The notes beneath the pieces were generated by a model. The model was not told the origin of the DNA. It saw nothing but the letters and a program-made list of their open reading frames with translations, and searched no databases. From an uncultured Lachnospiraceae bacterium (GTDB lineage Bacteria > Bacillota > Clostridia > Lachnospirales > Lachnospiraceae), in contig CADBNQ010000100.1 in the NCBI GenBank assembly GCA_902796045.1, forward strand, positions 1 through 7,205: a stretch of 7,205 bases of DNA, given 5' to 3'. Below, piece by piece: positions 1-6,400 of the stretch. The position numbers and the translations under genes are program-made. Each line of letters opens with the position of its first letter. Position 1 is the stretch's first letter.

Positions 1-129
1 GGTTCCGGCAAGATCAAGTATCTTGTTGATTCTGTCGGGGAGACTAATATGGCTATTATGGAAGGAATCAAACGTGTCTTTGATCCGAAGATGATCCTTA
101 ATCCGGGTAAGGTTTGCTACCGTCTGTAG
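1..129 (+). CDS. FAD-linked oxidase, GlcD/lactate-dehydrogenase type, C-terminal end (partial)
   Basis: The reading frame is open from the first base and ends at TAG 127-129, giving the last 42 residues of a protein whose start lies outside the window. The tail contains IKRVFDPKMILNPGK, which matches the C-terminal signature of the FAD-binding oxidase C domain found in GlcD, D-lactate dehydrogenases and related 2-hydroxy-acid oxidases (usual form: IK..fDP..ilNPGK). The preceding GSGKIKYL fits the family's G.G..K..yL stretch. Members oxidise a 2-hydroxy acid such as glycolate or D-lactate using FAD, in anaerobes often coupled to electron-transfer flavoprotein. The exact substrate cannot be told from this fragment. 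A GntR/FCD regulator follows on the same strand, a common arrangement for such oxidase operons. Confidence 0.88.
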   Translation, partial: GSGKIKYLVDSVGETNMAIMEGIKRVFDPKMILNPGKVCYRL

Positions 130-132
130 TCA

Positions 133-151
133 TTATATACGGAACATATAA
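133..151. promoter_or_regulatory. Candidate operator dyad before the GntR gene
   Basis: TTATAT (133-138) and ATATAA (146-151) are perfect 6-bp inverted repeats with a 7-bp spacer, lying between the oxidase stop codon and the hairpin. The position suits a site bound by the GntR regulator encoded just downstream, but the arms are pure A/T and could occur by chance. A weak promoter may overlap it: TTGCTA at 114-119 and TATACG at 136-141, with 16 bp between. Confidence 0.25.
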
Positions 152-185
152 AATCGCCCCCTTCTATTATGCAAGGGGGCGATTT
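151..185 (+). terminator. Perfect 13-bp hairpin after the oxidase gene, probable intrinsic terminator
   Basis: The arms 151-163 (AAATCGCCCCCTT) and 173-185 (AAGGGGGCGATTT) are exactly complementary around a 9-nt loop. The C/G-rich core is flanked by A and T, so the 3' arm ends in a short T run, as in bidirectional terminators. No longer T tract follows, so termination may be incomplete. The hairpin ends only 15 nt before the start codon of the GntR gene, so it could also act as an attenuator or as a leader structure of that gene. Confidence 0.72.
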
Positions 186-200
186 CAATCGACTAATAAG

Positions 201-917
201 ATGAATAATACTGTTATAAATCAAAAAAAGACTTATGAATATGTATTTGAATATTTCACTGACCAGATCCTGACAGGGGAGCTGAAGATTGGGGATAAGA
301 TTCCTCCGGAGCGGGATATTGCAGCCCGGCTTGGCGTCAGCCGCAATACCGTCAGGGAGGTGATCCATATCCTGGAGATCAGCGGACTGGTCGAGGGGGT
401 TCAGGGCAGCGGCAATTATATACGCTGTAATCCCCAGGATTATATGATGAAGACAGTGAACATGCTCATGGCCCTGCAGGAGATCGGCTACAATGAGATC
501 TTTGACCTCCGCTGTGCCTATGAGTACACTGCCCTCAAGCTGGCCATGACAAACATCACGCCGGATGAACTCCATGAAATCAGAACGATTCTTATCCGCA
601 TGGATGATGTGCCGGATCCGGCAGCTGGTGCTGTTCTCGATATACAGTTTCACAATAAACTTGTGGCAGCTTCAGGAAACCGCCTGCTTCTCATGTATAC
701 GCAGATGATCAGTAATCTACTGGACCATTTTATTAAAGACTTCAGAGCCAGGATCCTTATGGACCAGGAGAGGGCTGCAGAGCTCCGTGCTTCCCACTGG
801 GATATCTATCATGCGCTGGTAAAAAAAGATTATGAAGCCGGTGCGGCAGCCATGGATGACCACTTCAGAGTGGTGGGAGAGGTCCTTGACGGGATCATGC
901 CCGGTAAGGAGCAGTAA
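201..917 (+). CDS. GntR-family transcriptional regulator, FadR subfamily with FCD domain
   Basis: This 238-residue protein has the length and layout of FadR-type regulators. An N-terminal winged helix (about residues 11-75) carries IPPERDIAARLGVSRNTVRE and the wing GVQGSGNYI. An all-helical FCD ligand domain (about 95-230) follows. The four expected FCD metal ligands are visible: D147 and H151 (LDIQFH), H199 (ASHWDIYHAL) and H221 (DDHF), so it probably senses a small carboxylic acid through a bound metal. Its place behind a GlcD-like oxidase suggests control of lactate, glycolate or similar acid use; that is inference. ATG 201 is chosen because the frame upstream (TTG at 114) runs through the end of the oxidase gene and the hairpin. 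No good Shine-Dalgarno precedes ATG 201, which is unusual compared with the other genes here. Confidence 0.9.
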   Translation: MNNTVINQKKTYEYVFEYFTDQILTGELKIGDKIPPERDIAARLGVSRNTVREVIHILEISGLVEGVQGSGNYIRCNPQDYMMKTVNMLMALQEIGYNEIFDLRCAYEYTALKLAMTNITPDELHEIRTILIRMDDVPDPAAGAVLDIQFHNKLVAASGNRLLLMYTQMISNLLDHFIKDFRARILMDQERAAELRASHWDIYHALVKKDYEAGAAAMDDHFRVVGEVLDGIMPGKEQ

Positions 918-933
918 AGTACATCCATCAGGA

Positions 934-1683
934 TCATTCGGCAATTTCAACATGAATATGATGCTTCTTCAGTATGGACAGAGCCTCCTGGGAGATCTGT
1001 GAATCGGTGCACACAGTATCGATCTCATCAAAAGGAGTCTGGATAACAACGCCCTTCTGATGAAACTTGCTGGAGTCTGCAAGGATGATCATCTTGTTAG
1101 CGGAATCGGCCATATATTTCATGGTCTCCACTCTCATCAGGTCATCGCAGGTAAAGCCGGCATCGGGAATGAATCCATCTGTTCCGACGAAGAATTTATC
1201 CACATAGAATTCCCTGGCACACTTTCTGATCAGGGGGCCTACCATGCCCTGATACTCTTTCTGGTATTCACCGCCCAGAAGGATGACCTTGCGCAGGGGA
1301 AGGTCCCGGACACGAATGGCGATATAGGCGGAATTGGTGATGATCGTGATATCCTTTTTCAGCTTGGCCAGTTCTTCCGCCATCAGTGCGCAGGTAGAGC
1401 CGGATTCAAGCATAACAGTCTCCCCGTTATTGATCATCTCGGCTGCCTTCTTGGCTATGTTCAGTTTTGTTTCGTAATTAATGGTAAGTCGTGTGTTGAT
1501 ATCGTTGGCGTTCTTTATGAGGGCAAAACCATGCTCTCTGGAGAGAAGTCCTTCTGACTCGAGATAGTCCAGATCCTTCCGGATCGTGACCTGAGATACA
1601 CCAAGGATGTCTGACAGACGACTTACCTCAATCTTTTGATATTGGTTAACTAACTTTATGATTTTTGATTGTCGTTCTGTCAT
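934..1683 (-). CDS. DeoR-family transcriptional regulator
   Basis: The 249-residue protein opens with a DeoR helix-turn-helix (about 1-55: TERQSKIIKLV, LGVSQVTIRKDLDYLESEGLL). The DeoRC sugar-phosphate sensor domain follows (about 72-230), showing the ESGST loop at 93-97, ITNSAYIA, LLGGEY, VGPL, FFVGTDGF, and ADSSKF near the end. Such proteins usually repress genes for sugar or polyol use and release DNA when a phosphorylated sugar binds. The canonical EAEVKRAM helix is replaced by RVETMKYM, so the effector is not predictable. ATG at 1683 is preferred over GTG at 1692 because AGGAAGAGG (1692-1700) stands 8 nt before the ATG but touches the GTG. It lies downstream of a HAD phosphatase gene on the same strand and converges with the GntR gene, leaving 16 bp between the stops. 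Confidence 0.92.
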   Translation of the reverse strand: MTERQSKIIKLVNQYQKIEVSRLSDILGVSQVTIRKDLDYLESEGLLSREHGFALIKNANDINTRLTINYETKLNIAKKAAEMINNGETVMLESGSTCALMAEELAKLKKDITIITNSAYIAIRVRDLPLRKVILLGGEYQKEYQGMVGPLIRKCAREFYVDKFFVGTDGFIPDAGFTCDDLMRVETMKYMADSANKMIILADSSKFHQKGVVIQTPFDEIDTVCTDSQISQEALSILKKHHIHVEIAE

Positions 1684-1691
1684 TTGAAACA

Positions 1692-1700
1692 CCTCTTCCT
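1692..1700 (-). promoter_or_regulatory. Ribosome binding site that decides the DeoR start
   Basis: On the minus strand AGGAAGAGG lies 8 nt before ATG 1683. The in-frame GTG at 1690-1692 would overlap this site, so the ATG is the better start. Confidence 0.75.
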
Positions 1701-1710
1701 TTCTTACAGA

Positions 1711-1719
1711 AGTATATCA
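1711..1719 (-). promoter_or_regulatory. Extended -10 promoter of the DeoR gene
   Basis: The minus strand reads TGATATACT here: TATACT (1711-1716), five of six matches to TATAAT, preceded by the TG-N element at 1718-1719. The -35 region around 1734-1739 (TTCTAT) is poor, which an extended -10 can compensate. The transcript would start near 1704, about 20 nt before the start codon, with the ribosome binding site between. Confidence 0.55.
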
Positions 1720-1755
1720 TAAAGTAAAGAAAAATAGAAGATAATTCATTGATTT

Positions 1756-1784
1756 TTTATCACATTATTTCCGTGTGTTTATCA
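1756..1784. repeat. Direct repeat TTTATCA, possible DeoR operator
   Basis: TTTATCA occurs at 1756-1762 and 1778-1784, 22 bp apart from start to start, so both would face the same side of the helix. A related TATCATA lies at 1715-1721, inside the promoter. DeoR-family proteins often bind direct repeats near their own promoter. The region is A/T rich, so chance is a real alternative. Confidence 0.25.
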
Positions 1785-1793
1785 AAAGGTGTT

Positions 1794-1820
1794 AAAAACG
1801 ACAGGGGTTCCTATTCTGTC
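1794..1820 (-). terminator. Weak candidate terminator of the HAD gene
   Basis: On the minus strand GACAG (1816-1820) pairs with CTGTC (1800-1804) around an 11-nt loop and is followed by G and five T (1794-1798). The stem is only 5 bp and overlaps the last codons of the HAD gene, so termination would be weak; some transcripts could continue into the DeoR gene. Confidence 0.35.
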
Positions 1821-2596
1821 ATCAGACTCAGCATGCTCACAACCCCCTGACAGTCATTGGTTGCCGTCTGGTAAGCCGCGATTTCTTTAAGCTTCGGATG
1901 AGCATTTGCCATAGCCACGCTGAAATGACAGGATTTCATCATGGTGTAATCATTCAGGTAATCCCCGAAGCACATGCATTCCTCGGGACTGATATCATAA
2001 GTATCCTGAAGAAACTTCAGTGCAGTCCCCTTGCTGGTCGTCCCGTTCTGGATATCCACCCAGGATTTTTCGGATAAAACTCTCTGGATATGTTTTCCAA
2101 GGTCGGGCAGATACTGAATGAGGCCGGCTGCATTATGCTTCTTATCGTAGATTGAGATCTTGACGATCTCATCCTTTTCAACAACGCTGTTGAGGTCATC
2201 TACCTCCGTGAGGGAGGAAAAATACATGGATACATCTCTGAAAGTCTGTTCATCAGTTTTTTCTATATAGGAAGTCTTCGCCCCGCTCAGGACCAGACAG
2301 GTATCCGGTATACTTCCCATATATCGTACAGCGTGGTAAATATCATTCTTTTTCAGTGGATTGCTGTAGAGCTTTTTCCCTTTATGAAAAATGAATCCGC
2401 CATTGTCTGCGCAGTAGATCATCCGGTCGCCCAGCTGACCAAACATGGAGATCAGCGTCTGATACTGACGGCCGCTGGCAATGACCGGACGAATCTCAGG
2501 ATGCCTTTTTACCCAGTCGTAGAATTCCTCCGGCGGCTGGTGATCACTCTTTAATAAAGTTCCATCTAAATCTGTTGCAATTAGCTTAATTGCCAT
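1811..2596 (-). CDS. Cof-type HAD-IIB family hydrolase (probable sugar-phosphate phosphatase)
   Basis: This 261-residue cytoplasmic protein has all HAD motifs: DLDGT with nucleophile D9 and acid/base D11, motif II serine S41 (VIASGR), motif III lysine K189 (TSKGTAL) and motif IV GDYLNDYTMM with D212 and D216. The type IIB cap lies between motifs II and III (about 80-185). The family removes phosphate from sugar phosphates, nucleotides or cofactors such as FMN or pyridoxal phosphate; specificity cannot be read from sequence. The C-terminal VAMANAHPKLKEIA and NDCQGV stretches are typical of Cof proteins. ATG 2596 is chosen because AAAGGAG stands 9 nt upstream. The frame stays open to 2713, but that extension has no HAD character. 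The downstream DeoR gene on the same strand suggests a role in sugar metabolism. Confidence 0.93.
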   Translation of the reverse strand: MAIKLIATDLDGTLLKSDHQPPEEFYDWVKRHPEIRPVIASGRQYQTLISMFGQLGDRMIYCADNGGFIFHKGKKLYSNPLKKNDIYHAVRYMGSIPDTCLVLSGAKTSYIEKTDEQTFRDVSMYFSSLTEVDDLNSVVEKDEIVKISIYDKKHNAAGLIQYLPDLGKHIQRVLSEKSWVDIQNGTTSKGTALKFLQDTYDISPEECMCFGDYLNDYTMMKSCHFSVAMANAHPKLKEIAAYQTATNDCQGVVSMLSLMTE

Positions 2597-2605
2597 AATA
2601 AACAT

Positions 2606-2613
2606 CTCCTTTT
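2606..2613 (-). promoter_or_regulatory. Ribosome binding site of the HAD gene
   Basis: The minus strand reads AAAAGGAG, 9 nt before ATG 2596. The in-frame ATG at 2603-2605 directly abuts this site, so it is a poorer start. Confidence 0.8.
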
Positions 2614-2615
2614 CG

Positions 2616-2649
2616 CAGGATAGACGGCATCGCGGCCGAGCATATCCTG
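2616..2649 (-). other. Hairpin directly before the HAD ribosome binding site
   Basis: CAGGATA (2616-2622) and TATCCTG (2643-2649) are a perfect 7-bp pair. Inside it CGGC (2625-2628) and GCCG (2635-2638) form a second 4-bp stem with a 6-nt loop, separated by a small asymmetric internal loop. On the minus strand the ribosome binding site begins 2 nt after the hairpin, so folding or ligand binding here could affect translation. Confidence 0.45.
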
Positions 2650-2659
2650 ATAATCTGTA

Positions 2660-2690
2660 TTCCCGGAAGCTATTCCTTTTTTCCCGGGAA
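2660..2690 (-). other. Second hairpin in the HAD leader
   Basis: TTCCCGG (2660-2666) pairs with CCGGGAA (2684-2690) around a 17-nt loop. The 3' part is also a self-complementary 10-bp palindrome, TTCCCGGGAA (2681-2690). There is no T tract, so it is not a terminator. Confidence 0.35.
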
Positions 2691-2809
2691 CTGCCCCCGA
2701 AATTAGCACACACGAGTGCCTGTGTAAATATTCAGAATTGTCTGACGAATTAAAAAATGCTATGCATAAATACCATAAAGAGGCATATATATGAGGAAAG
2801 GGGCTGTTC

Positions 2810-2837
2810 ATTATATTAAGCTGCCAGGATGTATCAA
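2810..2837 (-). promoter_or_regulatory. Sigma-A type promoter for the HAD gene
   Basis: The minus strand carries TTGATA (2832-2837), a 16-bp spacer and a perfect TATAAT (2810-2815). The expected transcript start is near 2803. It is the best minus-strand match upstream of the HAD gene that I found by eye. Confidence 0.55.
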
Positions 2838-2888
2838 TCAGAATAAAATCACAGGATAGTAAGAATAAGCCCTGATCCTTCTCGAGAG

Positions 2889-2954
2889 TTGTGCATTTGT
2901 CACAAATATTTTACTGAGATTTATGCACTTTGTACAGAGCGAGACCTTGTGACA
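2889..2954. promoter_or_regulatory. Cluster of TTGT(N)ACA-like motifs in the divergent region
   Basis: Within 66 bp lie TTGTGCA (2889-2895), TTGTCACA (2897-2904), TTGTACA (2930-2936) and TTGTGACA (2947-2954). The second is the centre of a 13-bp dyad, ATTTGTCACAAAT (2895-2907). GTGCAT (2891-2896) and ATGCAC (2923-2928) also form an inverted repeat. The cluster sits between the two divergent promoters and upstream of the + strand -35, where a regulator could act. No known regulator consensus is matched with confidence. Confidence 0.3.
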
Positions 2955-3002
2955 GACTGCCTGCCGGTCTTAGAAAAGCTTTCAAAAAAACATGCATTTC
3001 GA

Positions 3003-3032
3003 TTGAAAACAAAGAGGGTTTTATGATATGAT
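3003..3032 (+). promoter_or_regulatory. Sigma-A promoter for the small membrane protein gene and probably dnaE
   Basis: TTGAAA (3003-3008), an 18-bp spacer and TATGAT (3027-3032) each match the consensus at five of six positions, and a TG-N extension precedes the -10 (3024-3026). Transcription would start near 3039, about 42 nt before the proposed TTG start. A perfect TATAAT at 3058-3063 lacks a -35 and is too close to the gene. Confidence 0.65.
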
Positions 3033-3080
3033 TATAGCCGGATATAAAATATACCTTTATAATAGAGGAGAGTGATTGTT

Positions 3081-3332
3081 TTGAGCCAGGCTAAGGTGGA
3101 CAGAAGAAAAGAATATAAAAAGAATCGTAAGGAGATTCTGGCAAAGGAAAAGAGGAACAATGCGATCGGGAAGTTTATCGCGTACCTCTGTTTGATAGCA
3201 CTGATCGGCGGAGTAGGGTTCTCCTTCTACAGGAAGATCAATCCGGCCCCCCAGCCGGACCCGAACACCTTTTATTCTTTGACTGCAAAGGACAGCTACG
3301 GTATCATGCATCCCTCCCTGCCTGAAGAATAG
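3081..3332 (+). CDS. Small single-pass membrane protein of unknown function, upstream of dnaE
   Basis: The 83-residue product has a very basic, lysine/arginine-rich N-terminus (residues 1-31, starting MSQAKVDRRKEYKKNRKEIL, probably a helix in the cytoplasm). One hydrophobic segment follows at about 32-50 (FIAYLCLIALIGGVGFSFY), then a proline-rich tail of about 33 residues (NPAPQPDPNTFYSL) likely outside the membrane. No signal cleavage site or enzymatic motif is visible. Charge bias predicts N-inside topology. The start is taken as TTG 3081 because GAGGAG (3065-3070) lies 10 nt before it; the GTG at 3072 is 1 nt from that site. I recall similar short SQAKVDR-type hypothetical proteins beside dnaE in Clostridia, but this was not checked. 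The function is unknown; a strong terminator separates it from dnaE. Confidence 0.8.
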   Translation: MSQAKVDRRKEYKKNRKEILAKEKRNNAIGKFIAYLCLIALIGGVGFSFYRKINPAPQPDPNTFYSLTAKDSYGIMHPSLPEE

Positions 3333-3350
3333 ATTTCTATCTGATTATCA

Positions 3351-3389
3351 AGACCCTTTCTGAGTTCTTTCAGGACGGGTTTTTTTGTC
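3351..3389 (+). terminator. Strong intrinsic terminator between the small gene and dnaE
   Basis: ACCCTTTCTGA (3353-3363) pairs with TCAGGACGGGT (3370-3380) with one mismatch and one G-T pair around a 6-nt loop, followed by seven T (3380-3386). Only 25 nt separate the T run from the dnaE ribosome binding site at 3412, so no ordinary promoter fits between. dnaE transcripts therefore probably pass this terminator. TTCAGGAC (3369-3376) is also exactly complementary to GTCCTGAA (3403-3410), which could compete with the terminator stem. Confidence 0.85.
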
Positions 3390-3421
3390 CTTAGGGGAAC
3401 GAGTCCTGAATAGGAGGCAAT

Positions 3422-6400
3422 ATGGCTTTTACACATTTACATGTCCATACAGAATACAGCCTGCTGGATGGTTCCGGCAAGATTAAAGAGATGATCCCCA
3501 GAGCAAAGGAGCTTGGCATGGACAGCCTTGCAATCACTGACCACGGTGTGATGTACGGCGTGATTGATTTCTACAAGAAGGCTCTGGAGGAAGGGATCAA
3601 GCCCATCCTGGGCTGTGAGATCTATGTAGCACCGGGATCGAGGTTTGACAGGGAACAGACCAGGGGCGATGAGCGATATCACCACCTGGTTCTTCTGGCT
3701 GAAAACAACGAGGGCTACAGGAATCTGATGAAGATTGTGACCAGAGGTTTTACAGAAGGTTATTATTATAAGCCAAGAGTAGACTATGAGATCCTTGAGA
3801 GATATCATGAGGGAATCATTGCATTAAGTGCCTGCCTGGCCGGGGAGGTACCGGGAAAGATCCTCAGGGATGACTATGAGGGCGCCAGGGAAGCAGCTCT
3901 GCGATTAAGAGATATTTTTGGCCGGGAGAACTTTTTTCTGGAGCTGCAGGATCACGGGATCAGGGAACAGAAGATTGTCAATACCGCCCTGCTCAGGATG
4001 TCAAAAGAACTGTCGATTCCCATGGTCGTTACCAACGATGTGCATTATATTATGGAAGAAGATGCAGTTCCCCATGACCTGCTTTTGTGTATTCAGACCG
4101 GCAAGCTTGTTTCTGATGAAGACCGGATGAAGTATGAGGGAGGGCAGTATTATCTCAAGTCCGAGAAAGAGATGGCAAAGATTTTCCCCTATGCCAGGGA
4201 AGCCATGGAAAATACCCACCGCATTGCCGAGAGGTGTAATGTCGAGATCGTATTCGGTGAGCAGAAGGTGCCCAGATTTGATGTGCCCGAGGGATATGAC
4301 GGTCCCGGTTACCTGAGGGTCCTGTGCGAAGAAGGATTAAAGAAAAGGTACGGGGACTCTCCGTCAAAGGAACTCTCGGACCGCCTGGATTACGAGCTCT
4401 CCACTATCCGCTCCATGGGATATGTGGATTATTTTCTGATCGTATGGGATTTTATCCACTTTGCAAAAAGCAGGGGGATCGCTGTCGGACCGGGCAGAGG
4501 TTCTGCGGCGGGAAGCATCGTATCCTACTGCCTGGAGATCACGGATATCGATCCCATCAGGTATCAGTTGATTTTTGAACGCTTCCTCAATCCGGAGAGA
4601 GTGTCCATGCCTGATATCGATATTGATTTCTGCTATGAAAGACGGCAGGAAGTGATTGATTATGTTTATCATAAATACGGCAAGGACAAGGTGGTGCAGA
4701 TCATCACTTTTGGTACTATGGCAGCGCGTATGGCTGTCCGTGATGTGGGCAGGGTGCTGGCAATCCCATATGCCCAGGTGGACCGGGTGGCAAAAATGAT
4801 CCCCATGGAGCTGGGAATCACCATTGAGAAGGCACTGAAGAACAATCCTGACCTTAAGGCAGACTATGAGAATAACGAGATCACAAAACAGCTGATCGAT
4901 ATGTCCATGCGTCTTGAAGGACTGCCAAGGCACACGTCCATCCATGCTGCGGGCGTGGTGATCGGATCACAGCCCCTGGATGAATTCGTTCCCCTGTCCC
5001 GAGGGGCGGACAATGTGATCACCACCCAGTTTACCATGACAACGATCGAGGAGCTGGGTCTTCTGAAAATGGATTTCCTGGGCCTGCGGACTCTGACTGT
5101 GATCAGGGATGCGGTCAGGCTGGTTGAAAAAAAGCTGGGGCATTCCTTCTCCATACAGGAGATCGACTACAATGACCCCGGTGTGTATGAGATGATTGGA
5201 CAGGCCAGGACAGAAGGGGTATTCCAGCTGGAAAGCGCGGGGATGAAGAGTTTTATGCGGGAGCTTCGCCCTGAGAACCTGGAAGATATCATAGCCGGCA
5301 TCTCCCTTTACCGGCCCGGCCCTATGGATTTTATTCCCAAATATATCAAAGGGAAGAAGAACAAACACGCTGTACAGTATTCCTGCCCTGAGCTTGAGGA
5401 AATCCTGGCTCCCACCTATGGCTGCATTGTCTACCAGGAGCAGGTGATGCAGATCGTCATGAAGCTGGCAGGTTATACTCTGGGACGGAGTGACCTGGTG
5501 CGGCGTGCCATGTCAAAGAAGAAGGCAGAGGTGATGGCAAAAGAAAGGGCCAATTTTGTCTACGGCAATGAAGCAGAAGGGGTCGAGGGATGCATCAGAC
5601 GGGGGATTCCTGAAGATGTTGCCAACCATGTATTTGACGAGATGATTGATTTTGCCAAATACGCCTTCAATAAATCTCATGCTGCGGCCTATGCCGTTGT
5701 GGCCTACCAGACAGCCTGGCTGCGCTATTATTATCCTGTCGAATTTATGGCTGCTCTCCTTACTTCTGTGATCACAAACACCAAAAAGATCACAGAATAT
5801 ATCAATACCTGCCGGAGCATGGGGATTGAGATCATGCCTCCGGATATCAATGAAGGAGAAGCCAGTTTTTCTGTGTCAAAAGGACGGATCCGATACGGGA
5901 TGGCAGCGATCAGAAGCCTCGGACGGACTGCCATCGATGAGATGGTGGCCGAGAGGGAGGCCCATGGTCCTTACCGGGACCTGAAAGATTTTATGGCCAG
6001 GCTGAGCAGTAAGGAGATCAACAAGAGAACTCTTGAAAGCCTGATCAAGGCAGGTGCCCTTGACAGCCTGGGTAAAACCAGGAAACAGCTGATGATGGTC
6101 TATGCCAGGGTTCTTGATGAGGTAAACCGGGAGAGAAAAGAGAATATCTCCGGCCAGATGTCCATGTTTGATTTTTTTACAGAGGAAGAAAAACAGGAAT
6201 ACGCCATGCAATACCCGGATGTCGGTGAGTATGACCTGCCCCTGAAGCTGAGCTATGAGAAAGAGGTGCTTGGCATCTATGTCAGCGGCCATCCTCTTGA
6301 CCAGTACAGGAAGTCTGTCGAGAAGCAGGTGACGGCAAAGAGTACAGACTTCGAACCGGATGAGGATACAGGAAGGTCACTTGTCCGCGACGGTCTGCAT

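Larger units (their letters stand above)
2597..2803 (-). promoter_or_regulatory. Long predicted 5' leader of the HAD gene
   Basis: If transcription starts from the promoter at 2810-2837, the mRNA has about 207 untranslated bases before ATG 2596. Two hairpins lie in the half next to the gene (2616-2649 and 2660-2690). I recognise no known riboswitch consensus. An unknown regulatory RNA, or simply a long leader, are both possible. The 2597-2713 part is open in the HAD frame but has no ribosome binding site of its own. Confidence 0.35.

Noticed and set aside
114..200. In-frame N-terminal extension of the GntR gene from TTG 114
   Set aside because: It would overlap the end of the oxidase gene and translate through the perfect hairpin, and the extra 29 residues have no GntR character.
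890..903. CGGG-ATCATG-CCCG hairpin at the end of the GntR gene
   Set aside because: Only a 4-bp stem, inside the coding region and without a T tract on either strand, so not a credible terminator.
1060..1557. 165-residue plus-strand open frame inside the DeoR gene
   Set aside because: It is the antisense shadow of a clear DeoR-family gene and shows no domain features of its own.
2597..2713. In-frame N-terminal extension of the HAD protein from 2713
   Set aside because: HAD proteins begin a few residues before the DxD motif, as from ATG 2596, which has a good ribosome binding site; the extension is low-complexity, basic and contains the leader hairpins.
2581..2811. 76-residue minus-strand open frame covering the HAD leader
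   Set aside because: Its start codon overlaps the -10 element of the predicted promoter, it has no ribosome binding site, and it runs into the HAD gene in another frame.
2763..2927. TGCATAAAT (2763-2771) and ATTTATGCA (2919-2927) inverted repeat
   Set aside because: A 9-bp match over 147 bp in A/T-rich intergenic DNA is close to chance expectation.
3470..3483. 14-base identity between the window start (1-14) and the dnaE start region, both encoding GSGK
   Set aside because: Short, in unrelated genes and in different protein contexts; most likely coincidence of codon use.
4364..4945. 193-residue minus-strand open frame inside dnaE
   Set aside because: It is antisense to the conserved polymerase core and has no start signal or recognisable domain.
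6172..6178. Run of seven T in dnaE just after the clamp-binding motif, possible slippage or frameshift site
   Set aside because: The frame stays open and conserved on both sides, and no downstream stimulatory structure or alternative product is apparent.
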